A stretch of 13,433 nt of DNA from Candidatus Dormiibacterota bacterium (GTDB lineage: Bacteria; Chloroflexota; Dormibacteria; Dormibacterales; Dormibacteraceae), in contig CATPBF010000152.1 of assembly GCA_955652585.1 (NCBI GenBank), positions 1 to 13,433 of the forward strand. The letters run 5' to 3'. The notes below the pieces were generated by a model that was given only the letters and a program-made list of their open reading frames with translations, searched no databases and was not told the origin of the DNA. Positions 7,174 to 12,617 of the stretch are shown here, piece after piece. Position 1 is the stretch's first letter, and each line of letters opens with the position of its first letter. The translations under genes were made by a program, and so were the position numbers.

Positions 7174-7750
7174 TCGCATCGATCAAGCCGTACTCGATCG
7201 CCTCTTCCGGGGTGAGGAAGAAGTCGCGGTCGGTGTCGCGCTCGACACGCTCGAGAGCCTGACCCGTGTGCTTGGCGATGAGCTCGTTGAGCACGGTCCT
7301 GATGCGCACGATCTCTCGCGCGTGGATGTCGAGGTCGCTCGCCTGGCCCTGTAGCCCCTTGCCCCCGATGAGCGGCTGGTGCATGTGGATGGTCGAACTG
7401 GGCAGGGAGAATCGCTTTCCTTTCGCGCCCGCCATCAGAACGACTGTGCCAAAGCTGGCGGCGCGGCCGATGCAGACCGTGGAGATCGGCGACTGGACGT
7501 ACTGCATGGTGTCGTAGATCGCGAACCCGGCGCTGACAGCGCCGCCCGGGGAGTTGATGTAGATCTGGATCTCCTTTTCCGGGTCGTCGGCGGAAAGGTA
7601 GATGAGCTGCGCCACCACCAGGTTGGCGACGACATCGTCGATGGGGCGACCGATGAGGATGATGCGGTCCTTGAGCAAGCGCGAGTAGATGTCGAATGAG
7701 CGCTCTCGGTTGCCGCCCTCGTTCTCGGTGACGGTGGGGATGTAAGCCAC
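7130..7750 (-). CDS. clpP: ATP-dependent Clp protease proteolytic subunit ClpP
   Basis: 206 aa from GTG 7750 (AYIPTVTEN...SFDIYSRLLKDRII), which matches the usual ClpP N-terminus; the frame is open further upstream, but that part has no family likeness and would cover the divergent gene. Catalytic triad: Ser99 in GRAASFG, His124 in HMHQPL, and Asp176 in DTDRDFF. Other hallmarks are YINSPGG (64-70), GQASDLDIHAREI (135-147) and EEAIEYGLID (182-191). ClpP forms the tetradecameric chamber that degrades proteins fed by a Clp AAA+ unfoldase. The 8-residue insertion-like stretch LIGGKGLQG after HQP is three residues longer than in E. coli ClpP. No tig or clpX adjoins it here, so it is a solo locus. 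Confidence 0.96.
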   Translation of the reverse strand: MAYIPTVTENEGGNRERSFDIYSRLLKDRIILIGRPIDDVVANLVVAQLIYLSADDPEKEIQIYINSPGGAVSAGFAIYDTMQYVQSPISTVCIGRAASFGTVVLMAGAKGKRFSLPSSTIHMHQPLIGGKGLQGQASDLDIHAREIVRIRTVLNELIAKHTGQALERVERDTDRDFFLTPEEAIEYGLIDAIIQQTPVPVLAATH

Positions 7751-7784
7751 TGCCGAAACTGTACGAGAAGCTATATTCGGAAAG
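7751..7784. promoter_or_regulatory. Short divergent promoter gap between clpP and the 7785 gene
   Basis: 34 bp separate the divergent starts. On the plus strand TATATT (7772-7777) lies 7 nt before TTG 7785, the spacing expected for a leaderless transcript. On the minus strand TATAGC (7775-7770) has GTGCCA 17 bp upstream as a possible -35 and would give a leader of about 12 nt before the clpP GTG. The two -10 elements overlap, so only one polymerase could bind at a time. The -35 for clpP would lie within the first codons of the divergent gene. Confidence 0.35.
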
Positions 7785-8225
7785 TTGGCACGTGGCACGG
7801 CGTTGGCGCCCGCGGACTTCTTCACGGGGCTGCGCAAGGCCGTCAAGTCGAAGCTGCCGAAGGAGCTGCAGGGGTTTGAGACGAGCCGGGGCCACAGCCG
7901 CCTGGCCAAGCTCCACTACGGCCACCCCGAGTTCCACTTCGAGGTCTGGCATCACACAGGCGCAGGGCGCCTGGAGGTCGGCTTGCACTTCGAGGGCCCG
8001 GCCGGAGCCAACCAACGCGCCTTCGACTTCTTCCGCGAGCGCATGGTTGAGGTCAAGGCGCGTCTGCCCCGCGCGGAGCTGGAGCCGTGGGATCGGGGTT
8101 GGGCGCGGCTTTACGAGACCTTGCCCGCCCCGCAACTCGACGACGTCGTCTTGTCGAATGCCGTTGAACGCCTCGATGCTTACATCACGACGCTGCAGCC
8201 GATGCTATTAGTCTTCTTGACATGA
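7785..8225 (+). CDS. Protein of unknown function, coupled to O-methyltransferase
   Basis: 146 aa from TTG 7785, with a second in-frame TTG at 7803 as alternative start. Soluble, with no signal peptide. It begins with a basic helix (LRKAVKSKLPKELQGFETSRG), then a beta-looking segment (HPEFHFEVWHHTGAGRLEVG, residues 47-66), LHFEGPAGANQRAFDFFRERM, and helical ends. The alternating pattern around EVWHH/LEVGLHFEG vaguely resembles small DUF4268-like folds seen beside nucleases, but I cannot assign it. GC codon usage matches its neighbours. The stop overlaps the ATG of the O-methyltransferase (ATGA), indicating coupled expression. It is divergent from clpP across a 34-bp gap. Function unknown. Confidence 0.62.
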   Translation: MARGTALAPADFFTGLRKAVKSKLPKELQGFETSRGHSRLAKLHYGHPEFHFEVWHHTGAGRLEVGLHFEGPAGANQRAFDFFRERMVEVKARLPRAELEPWDRGWARLYETLPAPQLDDVVLSNAVERLDAYITTLQPMLLVFLT

Positions 8226-8863
8226 ATACGGTGCAGATCACTGACGAGCTGCAGGACTATCTCGACGGCCTTCTTCCGGCGCGTGACCCCGTGCTGGCGC
8301 GGATGGAAGATGAGGCTCACCGCGAGAACATCCCCATCGTCGATGCCCACGAGGGCGCGTTCCTCAGCCTGCTCGTGCGCATCGCCAACGCCAAGAGGGT
8401 GCTCGAGCTCGGGACGGCCATCGGTTACAGCGGGATCTGGCTCCTGCGAGCGACATCTGGTGGCACGCTGACCACCTTCGAAACGGATCACGCGCGTGCT
8501 TTGAGGGCGCGGTCCAACTTCGCGGCCGCCGGTCTCGCAGAACGTGCGCTGGTCCTGGAGCAGGATGCAGTGCATGGGCTCGAGAAGCTGAACGCACGGT
8601 TCGACGCCTGTTTCATCGACCTGCTCAATTCCTTCCCTTCCGAGGAGGTCACTCGCAAGGTGTTCGACCTCTGCATGCAGCGACTCGACGGCGGCGGGCT
8701 CCTGATCGCAGACAACGCTCTGCGCCAGGGCCTCGTGGTCAAGCCCACGAACCAGCAGTCGCGCAACGTCGCGTTCTACAACCAGCTGGTGGCGAAGGAT
8801 TCTCGACTGGAGAGCGTGGTCGTCCCGATCAGGGATGGCGTCTCTGTAGCCCGCGTCAAGTAA
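8222..8863 (+). CDS. Class I SAM-dependent O-methyltransferase (family 3)
   Basis: 213 aa from ATG 8222, overlapping the upstream stop. It has the caffeoyl-CoA/catechol O-methyltransferase-like layout: an N-terminal helical cap, IVDAHEGAFLSLLVR (39-53), SAM motif I VLELGTAIGYSG (60-71), FETDHARA (86-93) for the ribose-binding acidic residue, DACFIDLLNS (128-137), and ADNALRQGLVV (163-173). In this family the FIDADK and DN segments normally supply metal ligands; here the first reads FIDLLNSFPSE, keeping Asp133 but losing the second Asp and Lys. The DN pair (164-165) is retained. The substrate is unknown, and metal dependence may be altered. The preceding gene is an unrecognised partner. A gap with a strong promoter follows, so it ends this transcript. 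Confidence 0.88.
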   Translation: MNTVQITDELQDYLDGLLPARDPVLARMEDEAHRENIPIVDAHEGAFLSLLVRIANAKRVLELGTAIGYSGIWLLRATSGGTLTTFETDHARALRARSNFAAAGLAERALVLEQDAVHGLEKLNARFDACFIDLLNSFPSEEVTRKVFDLCMQRLDGGGLLIADNALRQGLVVKPTNQQSRNVAFYNQLVAKDSRLESVVVPIRDGVSVARVK

Positions 8864-8888
8864 TCGGTCCTGGTTCTCGTCAATCCAC

Positions 8889-8918
8889 TTGACACTCCCA
8901 AGCACTCTGTGTTACAAA
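8889..8918 (+). promoter_or_regulatory. Sigma-70-like promoter for the 8951-9825 operon
   Basis: A perfect -35 TTGACA at 8889-8894 is followed after 18 bp by TACAAA at 8913-8918 (4 of 6 matches to TATAAT). The predicted transcription start is near 8925, giving a leader of about 26 nt. It is the best promoter in the window. A palindrome covers the spacer and -10, which suggests repression by blocking polymerase. Confidence 0.65.
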
Positions 8919-8922
8919 GTAC
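8902..8922. promoter_or_regulatory. Palindromic operator candidate over the -10 region
   Basis: An imperfect inverted repeat with arms GCACTCTGT (8902-8910) and ACAAAGTAC (8914-8922) around a GTT centre; 7 of 9 positions pair. It overlaps the -10 hexamer. A second, shorter inverted repeat TTACA (8912-8916)/TGTAA (8925-8929) overlaps its right half and the predicted start site. The obvious candidate ligand is the winged-helix regulator encoded at 9505-9825 in the same operon, which would make this autorepression. That link is inference. Confidence 0.5.
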
Positions 8923-8938
8923 CCTGTAAAACGGAGTT

Positions 8939-8943
8939 AGGAG
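8939..8943 (+). promoter_or_regulatory. Strong Shine-Dalgarno AGGAG
   Basis: AGGAG lies 7 nt before ATG 8951, within a purine-rich leader. It fixes the start of the membrane-protein gene and stands out, because most genes here have weak or no Shine-Dalgarno sequence. Confidence 0.75.
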
Positions 8944-8950
8944 AAGGAAA

Positions 8951-9508
8951 ATGGAAAGAGCAAACGCGGAACAGTTGATCGGCGACGTCGAGAAGCAGCG
9001 TGGCCGGGCACGCAAGGCACTCTCCGTCTTCTGGTTTCCCCTCGTGGTGTTCGGCGGCATCGCCCTGTTCGGGGCTCTGGTCACGGCGACCGCCGCGCCT
9101 CCGGTGATCTTCGCGCTGTGGATTGTGGCCTGGCCGGCAGGCATGGTCGCCACGGCGATCTACTACAGCCAGAGGGTGCACCGGATCGGGCTCAGCGTCC
9201 CGGCGCTTCCTTTCATCCTGATTGGCCTCTGCCTCGGAGTAAGCGCCTTCCTCCTTGGCTGGCTCGGCCGCGACACGCGTCTCGGTTACGCCGGACCGCT
9301 CTTCGTAATCGGTGCCGGTTACCTCGCATTCGCCTGGCTGCAGCGCAGCATGTTGGAGGGTGCTTTGGCACTAGCGTTGGTGGTCGCTGCCGTCTTTTTC
9401 TCCGTTGCTCAGCCACCCCACGCCGGGAGCCTGAGCCTTGCGTTCTTCGGGCTTGCCTCGTTGACGGTTGGAGCCTGGAACCTCCGGCAGAACGCAAACG
9501 CGGAATGA
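8951..9508 (+). CDS. Six-helix integral membrane protein of unknown function
   Basis: 185 aa starting at ATG 8951 behind a strong AGGAG. After a charged, helical cytoplasmic N-terminus (MERANAEQLIGDVEKQRGRARK, roughly residues 1-22) there are about six hydrophobic segments, beginning at about 24, 50, 76, 113, 139 and 159, joined by short loops. No catalytic motif, transporter signature or lipoprotein signal is seen. Membrane proteins of this type are commonly encoded directly before a small winged-helix regulator, as here, where the stop overlaps the regulator's ATG (ATGA). Plausible roles are sensing membrane state or holding the regulator, but neither is supported directly by sequence. Codon use is like that of the neighbours. 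Confidence 0.75.
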   Translation: MERANAEQLIGDVEKQRGRARKALSVFWFPLVVFGGIALFGALVTATAAPPVIFALWIVAWPAGMVATAIYYSQRVHRIGLSVPALPFILIGLCLGVSAFLLGWLGRDTRLGYAGPLFVIGAGYLAFAWLQRSMLEGALALALVVAAVFFSVAQPPHAGSLSLAFFGLASLTVGAWNLRQNANAE

Positions 9509-9825
9509 GCGCAGATAGCCATCCAGCCAGCCGCCTTGACGAGACGGTCCACCAACGGGTCCGGTTGGGCATTCTGGGCATCCTTTCCGAAGCCGACCGC
9601 GCCAGCTTCACCTACCTGCGCGACGCGCTCGGAGTTACCGACGGCAATCTCTCGGCGCACCTGCAGGTGCTCGCCGACGCGGGCCTGGCGCAGGCGGACA
9701 AGGAGTTTGTCGACCGGAAACCCCGTACCTGGGTGCGCGCGACCAGGCGTGGCCGGGAAACGTTCAAATCCGAGATGGCCACGCTGACAGAGCTGGTGAC
9801 CCGGTACGGAGCCAAGAAGACCTAA
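9505..9825 (+). CDS. Winged helix-turn-helix transcriptional regulator
   Basis: 106 aa from ATG 9505. A single winged-helix domain fills the protein: VHQRVRLGILGILSEAD, then SFTYLRDALGVTDGNLSAHL (the recognition helix is around DGNLSAHLQVLADAGL), then a wing with FVDRKPRTWVRATRRGRETF, and a C-terminal helix KSEMATLTELVTRYG likely used for dimerisation. It resembles the HTH_34/MarR-ArsR-like small regulators. There is no ligand-binding domain and no cysteine pair for metal sensing. It is co-expressed with the six-helix membrane protein and probably represses their shared promoter through the palindrome at 8902-8922. The 3' end meets the moaDE stop on the other strand, with the two stop codons overlapping. 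Confidence 0.85.
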   Translation: MSADSHPASRLDETVHQRVRLGILGILSEADRASFTYLRDALGVTDGNLSAHLQVLADAGLAQADKEFVDRKPRTWVRATRRGRETFKSEMATLTELVTRYGAKKT

Positions 9826-10514
9826 GCCCGGGCTTCGTCTCCCTCGATCCAGAACGTGCCGTCGGGTGCGTGCTCCTTCTTCCAGATCGGCACCGACTCC
9901 TTGAGGCGGTCGATGCCCCACCTGCACGCATCGATCGCCTCGGCACGATGCGGGCAGGAGACGGACACCACCACCGACGCCTCGCCGATCTCCAGACGAC
10001 CGGTGCGGTGGGCCATGGCGACCCGCGCCTGCGGCCAGCGCTCCGCGATCTCGCCCGCGATCCTGCGCATCTCGGCGGTGGCCATCTCGGCGTAAGCCTC
10101 GTACTCGAGGTGAGTGACCAAGCGACCTCGCGAGTTGTCTCGAACTACGCCGGTGAAGGTGCAGATGGCGCCTGCGCCCTTATGGGCGACGGCGGCTTCG
10201 ATCCGGCGCGCGTCCAGAGGGTTGGTGGTGAGCTCGAACAGGACGCCGACTCCATGCGCCCCGCCGCTCACCGGTGGGATAAACGCGACCTCGTCGCCGG
10301 CCGCGACGATCACGTCCCACTCGGCGAACTCCTGATTAACCGCGGCGCGTACGGATTCGCGGTTGGGGTCCAGCGCGGGGTGCAACTTCCGGAGCGCGTC
10401 GTACACGTCGTCCACGGTTGCGCCTGCCCGCACCTCGACCGTCTCTGAGTCCGTGCCGGCTTGCTCGCGTAGCCGGGCGAAGAGCCGCGTGCGCACGGCG
10501 ATCGCGACGGTCAT
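9822..10514 (-). CDS. moaD-moaE: Fused molybdopterin synthase MoaD-MoaE
   Basis: 230 aa from ATG 10514. Residues 1-85 are MoaD (ubiquitin-like sulfur carrier; VRTRLFARLREQAG near the start, DEVAFIPPVSGG at its end). Residues 89-230 are MoaE (TGVVRDNSRG, LEYEAYAEMA, HRTGRLEIGEASVVVSVSCPHR, RLKESVPIWKKE with Lys205 and Lys212/213 as candidate active-site lysines). Together they insert dithiolene sulfur into cyclic pyranopterin monophosphate for molybdenum cofactor. The sulfur-carrying MoaD end (GG at 84-85) must be a free C-terminus, yet here it is internal and followed by AHGVGV; in mycobacterial MoaX, a known fusion, cleavage after GG was reported. The ATG shares one base with the upstream stop (TGATG), and the stop overlaps the convergent regulator's stop. 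Confidence 0.93.
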   Translation of the reverse strand: MTVAIAVRTRLFARLREQAGTDSETVEVRAGATVDDVYDALRKLHPALDPNRESVRAAVNQEFAEWDVIVAAGDEVAFIPPVSGGAHGVGVLFELTTNPLDARRIEAAVAHKGAGAICTFTGVVRDNSRGRLVTHLEYEAYAEMATAEMRRIAGEIAERWPQARVAMAHRTGRLEIGEASVVVSVSCPHRAEAIDACRWGIDRLKESVPIWKKEHAPDGTFWIEGDEARA

Positions 10515-10867
10515 CAGTCCAGTTTAGTCAGCACGAACACATGGACTTCCTTCCCGGAGTCCAGCGCGCGGTCGACCGTCGCCCGGGTGCCCTTCGACGC
10601 GCCGTCCCAGAAGGCGACCAGCACATCGCACGCGTCCACCAGCCGCTGGTTCCGCGCCGCGGACTTGCTCGAATCGGCCAACTCGTCGAACGACGCCGGC
10701 ATGACCTGGACGGGGATGCCCTTGGCGCGGGCCGCTTTCGTGGCGGCGGCGTCCACACCGCTTGCACTCCCGGTGATGATGGAGGCGCGGGGCGCGAGCG
10801 ACCTCACATACTCGGCGACGCGCTCCAGATCCGAAAAGCGCCTGCTGCCAACTATCGCAACGCGCAC
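10514..10867 (-). CDS. SLOG-superfamily Rossmann protein (DUF2493/YAcAr-like)
   Basis: 117 aa from GTG 10867, which shares a base with the pckA stop (TAGTG). It is a compact Rossmann-like fold: strand and loop MRVAIVGSRRFSD (1-13), ITGSASGVDAAA (31-42), RNQRLVDACDVLVAFWDGAS (72-91) and KGTRATVDRA (92-101). These match the SLOG fold, whose members (DprA, LOG, DUF2493) bind or act on nucleotide-derived ligands; the GS and GxxxGVD loops would cradle the phosphate. Most DUF2493 proteins I know of come from phages or accessory regions, so finding one between pckA and moaDE is unusual. Neither DNA uptake nor defence genes adjoin it. Family confidence is good; ligand and biological role are unknown. 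Confidence 0.8.
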   Translation of the reverse strand: MRVAIVGSRRFSDLERVAEYVRSLAPRASIITGSASGVDAAATKAARAKGIPVQVMPASFDELADSSKSAARNQRLVDACDVLVAFWDGASKGTRATVDRALDSGKEVHVFVLTKLD

Positions 10868-12432
10868 TAGCCCGCGGTCGAGGCGTTCTTGCCGATGTGG
10901 CGGATGTTCGCCTCGAACATCGCACGCAGCTTTTTGGCCTGCCGGTCATAAGCCTCCGGGTCGGCCCACGTTGAGCGTGGATCGAGGACCTCGGTCGGCA
11001 CTTCCGGGACCATGTCCGGGATCTGCAGGCCGAAGATGGGATCGCGGTGGGTCGCCACACCATGCAGGCTGCCCTGTACCACCGCACGCACGATGGCGCG
11101 GGTGTGGGCGATCGACATCCGCTGGCCGACTCCGTACGGACCACCGACCCAGCCCGTGTTCAGCATCCACACGTCCGAGTGGTGCCCCGTGACTCGGTCA
11201 ATGAGCATGTCCGCGTACCGGTCCGGCGGCAAGACGAGGAAGGGCGCGGCGAAGCACGTGCTGAAGATCGGCTCGGGCTCGGTCACGCCGCGCTCTGTGC
11301 CGGCCACCTTGGCCGTGTAACCAGACAAGAAGTAGTGGCGAACCTGCTCTTCGTCGAGACGCGCGACCGGAGGGAGGACGCCGTACGCGTCGGCCGACAG
11401 GAAGATCACGTTGTTGGGGTGCCGGCCCGTGCCCGAAAGGACCGCATTGGGAATCAGGTCGACCGGGTAGGCCGCTCGCGTGTTCTCCGTCTTCTCTTCA
11501 GAGTCGTAGTCGGGGATGCGCGTCCGTGGGTCGTAGACGACGTTTTCCAAGATCGTGCCGAAGCTTTCTGTCGCGGCATAGATCTCGGGCTCTGACTCCT
11601 TGCGGATGCGGATCGTCTTCGCGTAGCAGCCGCCTTCAAAATTAAAGATCCCGGTGTCGCTCCAGCCGTGTTCGTCGTCGCCGATCAGGCGTCGTGACGG
11701 GTCGGCCGACAGGGTGGTCTTGCCGGTGCCGCTCAGGCCGAAGAAGAGCGCCACGTCAGAACCCCCGCTGCCTACGTTCGCGGAGCAGTGCATCGGAAAC
11801 ACGCCCTCGGCCGGCAGTAAATAGTTGAGCGCCGTGAAGATCGACTTCTTGATTTCGCCGGCGTACTCGGTGCCGCCGATGATCACGATGTGTTTGGCGA
11901 GGTTGACCAGGATGAAGGTCTCGGTGCGAGTGCCATCGACGCTCGGATCGGCCTTCACGGAGGGCAGCGACATGACCGTAAAGTCCGGCACAAAGCCCAT
12001 CAGCTCATCCGCGTTGGGCCTGATGAAGAGGTTGCGGGCGAAGAGGCTGTGCCAGGCGAGCTCGGTGATCACGCGCACGCGGAGCCGGTGCCGGTGATCA
12101 GCGCACGCGAAGACGTCCTGAGTGAACACATCATGCGTGGCGCAGAACTGCTCCATCCGCTTGAGCAGCGAATCGAACTTCGCGGGTGAGATCGGCTGGT
12201 TGGCCTGCCACCAGACGGCGTCCTGGCTGGTCGGCTCCCGGACGAAGAATTTGTCCTTCGGCGAGCGCCCGGTGTGCTTGCCCGTCTCGGCGGTCAGCGC
12301 CCCGGTGGAGACGATCACCGCCTCGTCTCGGCGGATCGCATGCTCGTACAGGGCTGCCGGGCTGAGGTTGCGCCGCTCAGGTGAGGCGCCCGGTGTCCCC
12401 CCGACGCCTGGGCGATTAGTCAGTGATTTCAT
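10867..12432 (-). CDS. pckA: Phosphoenolpyruvate carboxykinase (ATP)
   Basis: 521 aa from ATG 12432, within the usual 500-540 range. It decarboxylates and phosphorylates oxaloacetate to phosphoenolpyruvate, the entry to gluconeogenesis. All ATP-type active-site features are present: HTGRSPKDKF (Arg56), TEYAGEIKKSIF (Tyr190, Lys195/196), MHCSANVG (His215), Walker-A-like GLSGTGKTTLS (Lys238), DDEHGW (252-257), and NTRAAYPV (Arg319). Kinetics and direction cannot be read from sequence. The first 20 residues are a low-complexity Gly/Pro stretch that looks like a loose N-terminal extension. The leader has no good ribosome site, and a possible -10 lies about 75 bp upstream. The stop overlaps the next gene, making pckA the first cistron of a three-gene transcript. 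Confidence 0.97.
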   Translation of the reverse strand: MKSLTNRPGVGGTPGASPERRNLSPAALYEHAIRRDEAVIVSTGALTAETGKHTGRSPKDKFFVREPTSQDAVWWQANQPISPAKFDSLLKRMEQFCATHDVFTQDVFACADHRHRLRVRVITELAWHSLFARNLFIRPNADELMGFVPDFTVMSLPSVKADPSVDGTRTETFILVNLAKHIVIIGGTEYAGEIKKSIFTALNYLLPAEGVFPMHCSANVGSGGSDVALFFGLSGTGKTTLSADPSRRLIGDDEHGWSDTGIFNFEGGCYAKTIRIRKESEPEIYAATESFGTILENVVYDPRTRIPDYDSEEKTENTRAAYPVDLIPNAVLSGTGRHPNNVIFLSADAYGVLPPVARLDEEQVRHYFLSGYTAKVAGTERGVTEPEPIFSTCFAAPFLVLPPDRYADMLIDRVTGHHSDVWMLNTGWVGGPYGVGQRMSIAHTRAIVRAVVQGSLHGVATHRDPIFGLQIPDMVPEVPTEVLDPRSTWADPEAYDRQAKKLRAMFEANIRHIGKNASTAG

Positions 12433-12506
12433 TTCAGGGGCCCCCGTGACGAAGTCGTGGGAGAGGGCGCTTTCAAACGTTTCTTTGCCTGGCGGGCACG
12501 CAGTCG

Positions 12507-12512
12507 ATCATA
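12507..12512 (-). promoter_or_regulatory. Possible -10 element for pckA
   Basis: TATGAT on the minus strand (5 of 6 matches to TATAAT) lies about 74 bp upstream of the pckA ATG. I find no -35 hexamer at 16-18 bp. The leader in between holds AAACGTTT (12475-12482) and a GGGGCCCC block near the start codon. Position-based candidate only. Confidence 0.28.
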
Positions 12513-12543
12513 AGCATCTGAACCGTCGAACTGCCTTATCTAC

Positions 12544-12576
12544 CCGCCTGGGTAACTGCGATTCCCCACCAGGCGG
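12544..12576. repeat. Long-range inverted repeat, alternative partner of a hairpin
   Basis: CCGCCTGG (12544-12551) and CCAGGCGG (12569-12576) are perfect 8-base complements with a 17-base loop. The right arm overlaps the outer stem of the hairpin at 12572-12591, so in an RNA only one of the two can form. On the minus strand this falls between the vWA stop and pckA. Confidence 0.5.
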
Positions 12577-12591
12577 CGCTACCGCGCCGCC
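12572..12591 (-). terminator. GC hairpin downstream of vWA gene (second of two)
   Basis: GGCGGCGC (12572-12579), loop TACC, GCGCCGCC (12584-12591): a perfect 8-bp stem with a four-base loop. No U-tract follows on the minus strand, so a classic intrinsic terminator is not complete; it may act with Rho, block 3' exonucleases, or regulate pckA. Confidence 0.45.
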
Positions 12592-12593
12592 GA

Positions 12594-12613
12594 CCTCCCC
12601 GGTGGCGGGGAGG
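12594..12613 (-). terminator. GC hairpin directly after the vWA stop codon (first of two)
   Basis: CCTCCCC (12594-12600) and GGGGAGG (12607-12613) form a 7-bp stem around GGTGGC, which can close one further G-C pair. It begins 4 nt after the vWA stop, the expected place for a 3'-end structure. There is no T-run after it, and it is followed 2 nt later by the second hairpin. Confidence 0.5.
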
Positions 12614-12617
12614 CGAA

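Noticed and set aside
7751..7909. N-terminal extension of ClpP.
   Set aside because: It has no likeness to ClpP and overlaps the divergent gene; GTG 7750 gives the normal N-terminus. A short propeptide is not excluded but is not supported.
6258..8135. A 625-codon open frame on the minus strand.
   Set aside because: It runs antisense to the glycosyltransferase and over clpP in another frame. Its translation is low-complexity Arg/Pro/His/Ala-rich with no domain, typical of a frame opened by high GC content.
12475..12482. AAACGTTT palindrome in the pckA leader as a LacI-type operator.
   Set aside because: An 8-bp palindrome is expected by chance, the flanks do not extend the symmetry, and no LacI-family gene is nearby.
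12433..12617. Small protein gene or known riboswitch in the gap before pckA.
   Set aside because: No short frame with a ribosome site, and no recognised riboswitch core; only hairpins and a possible -10.
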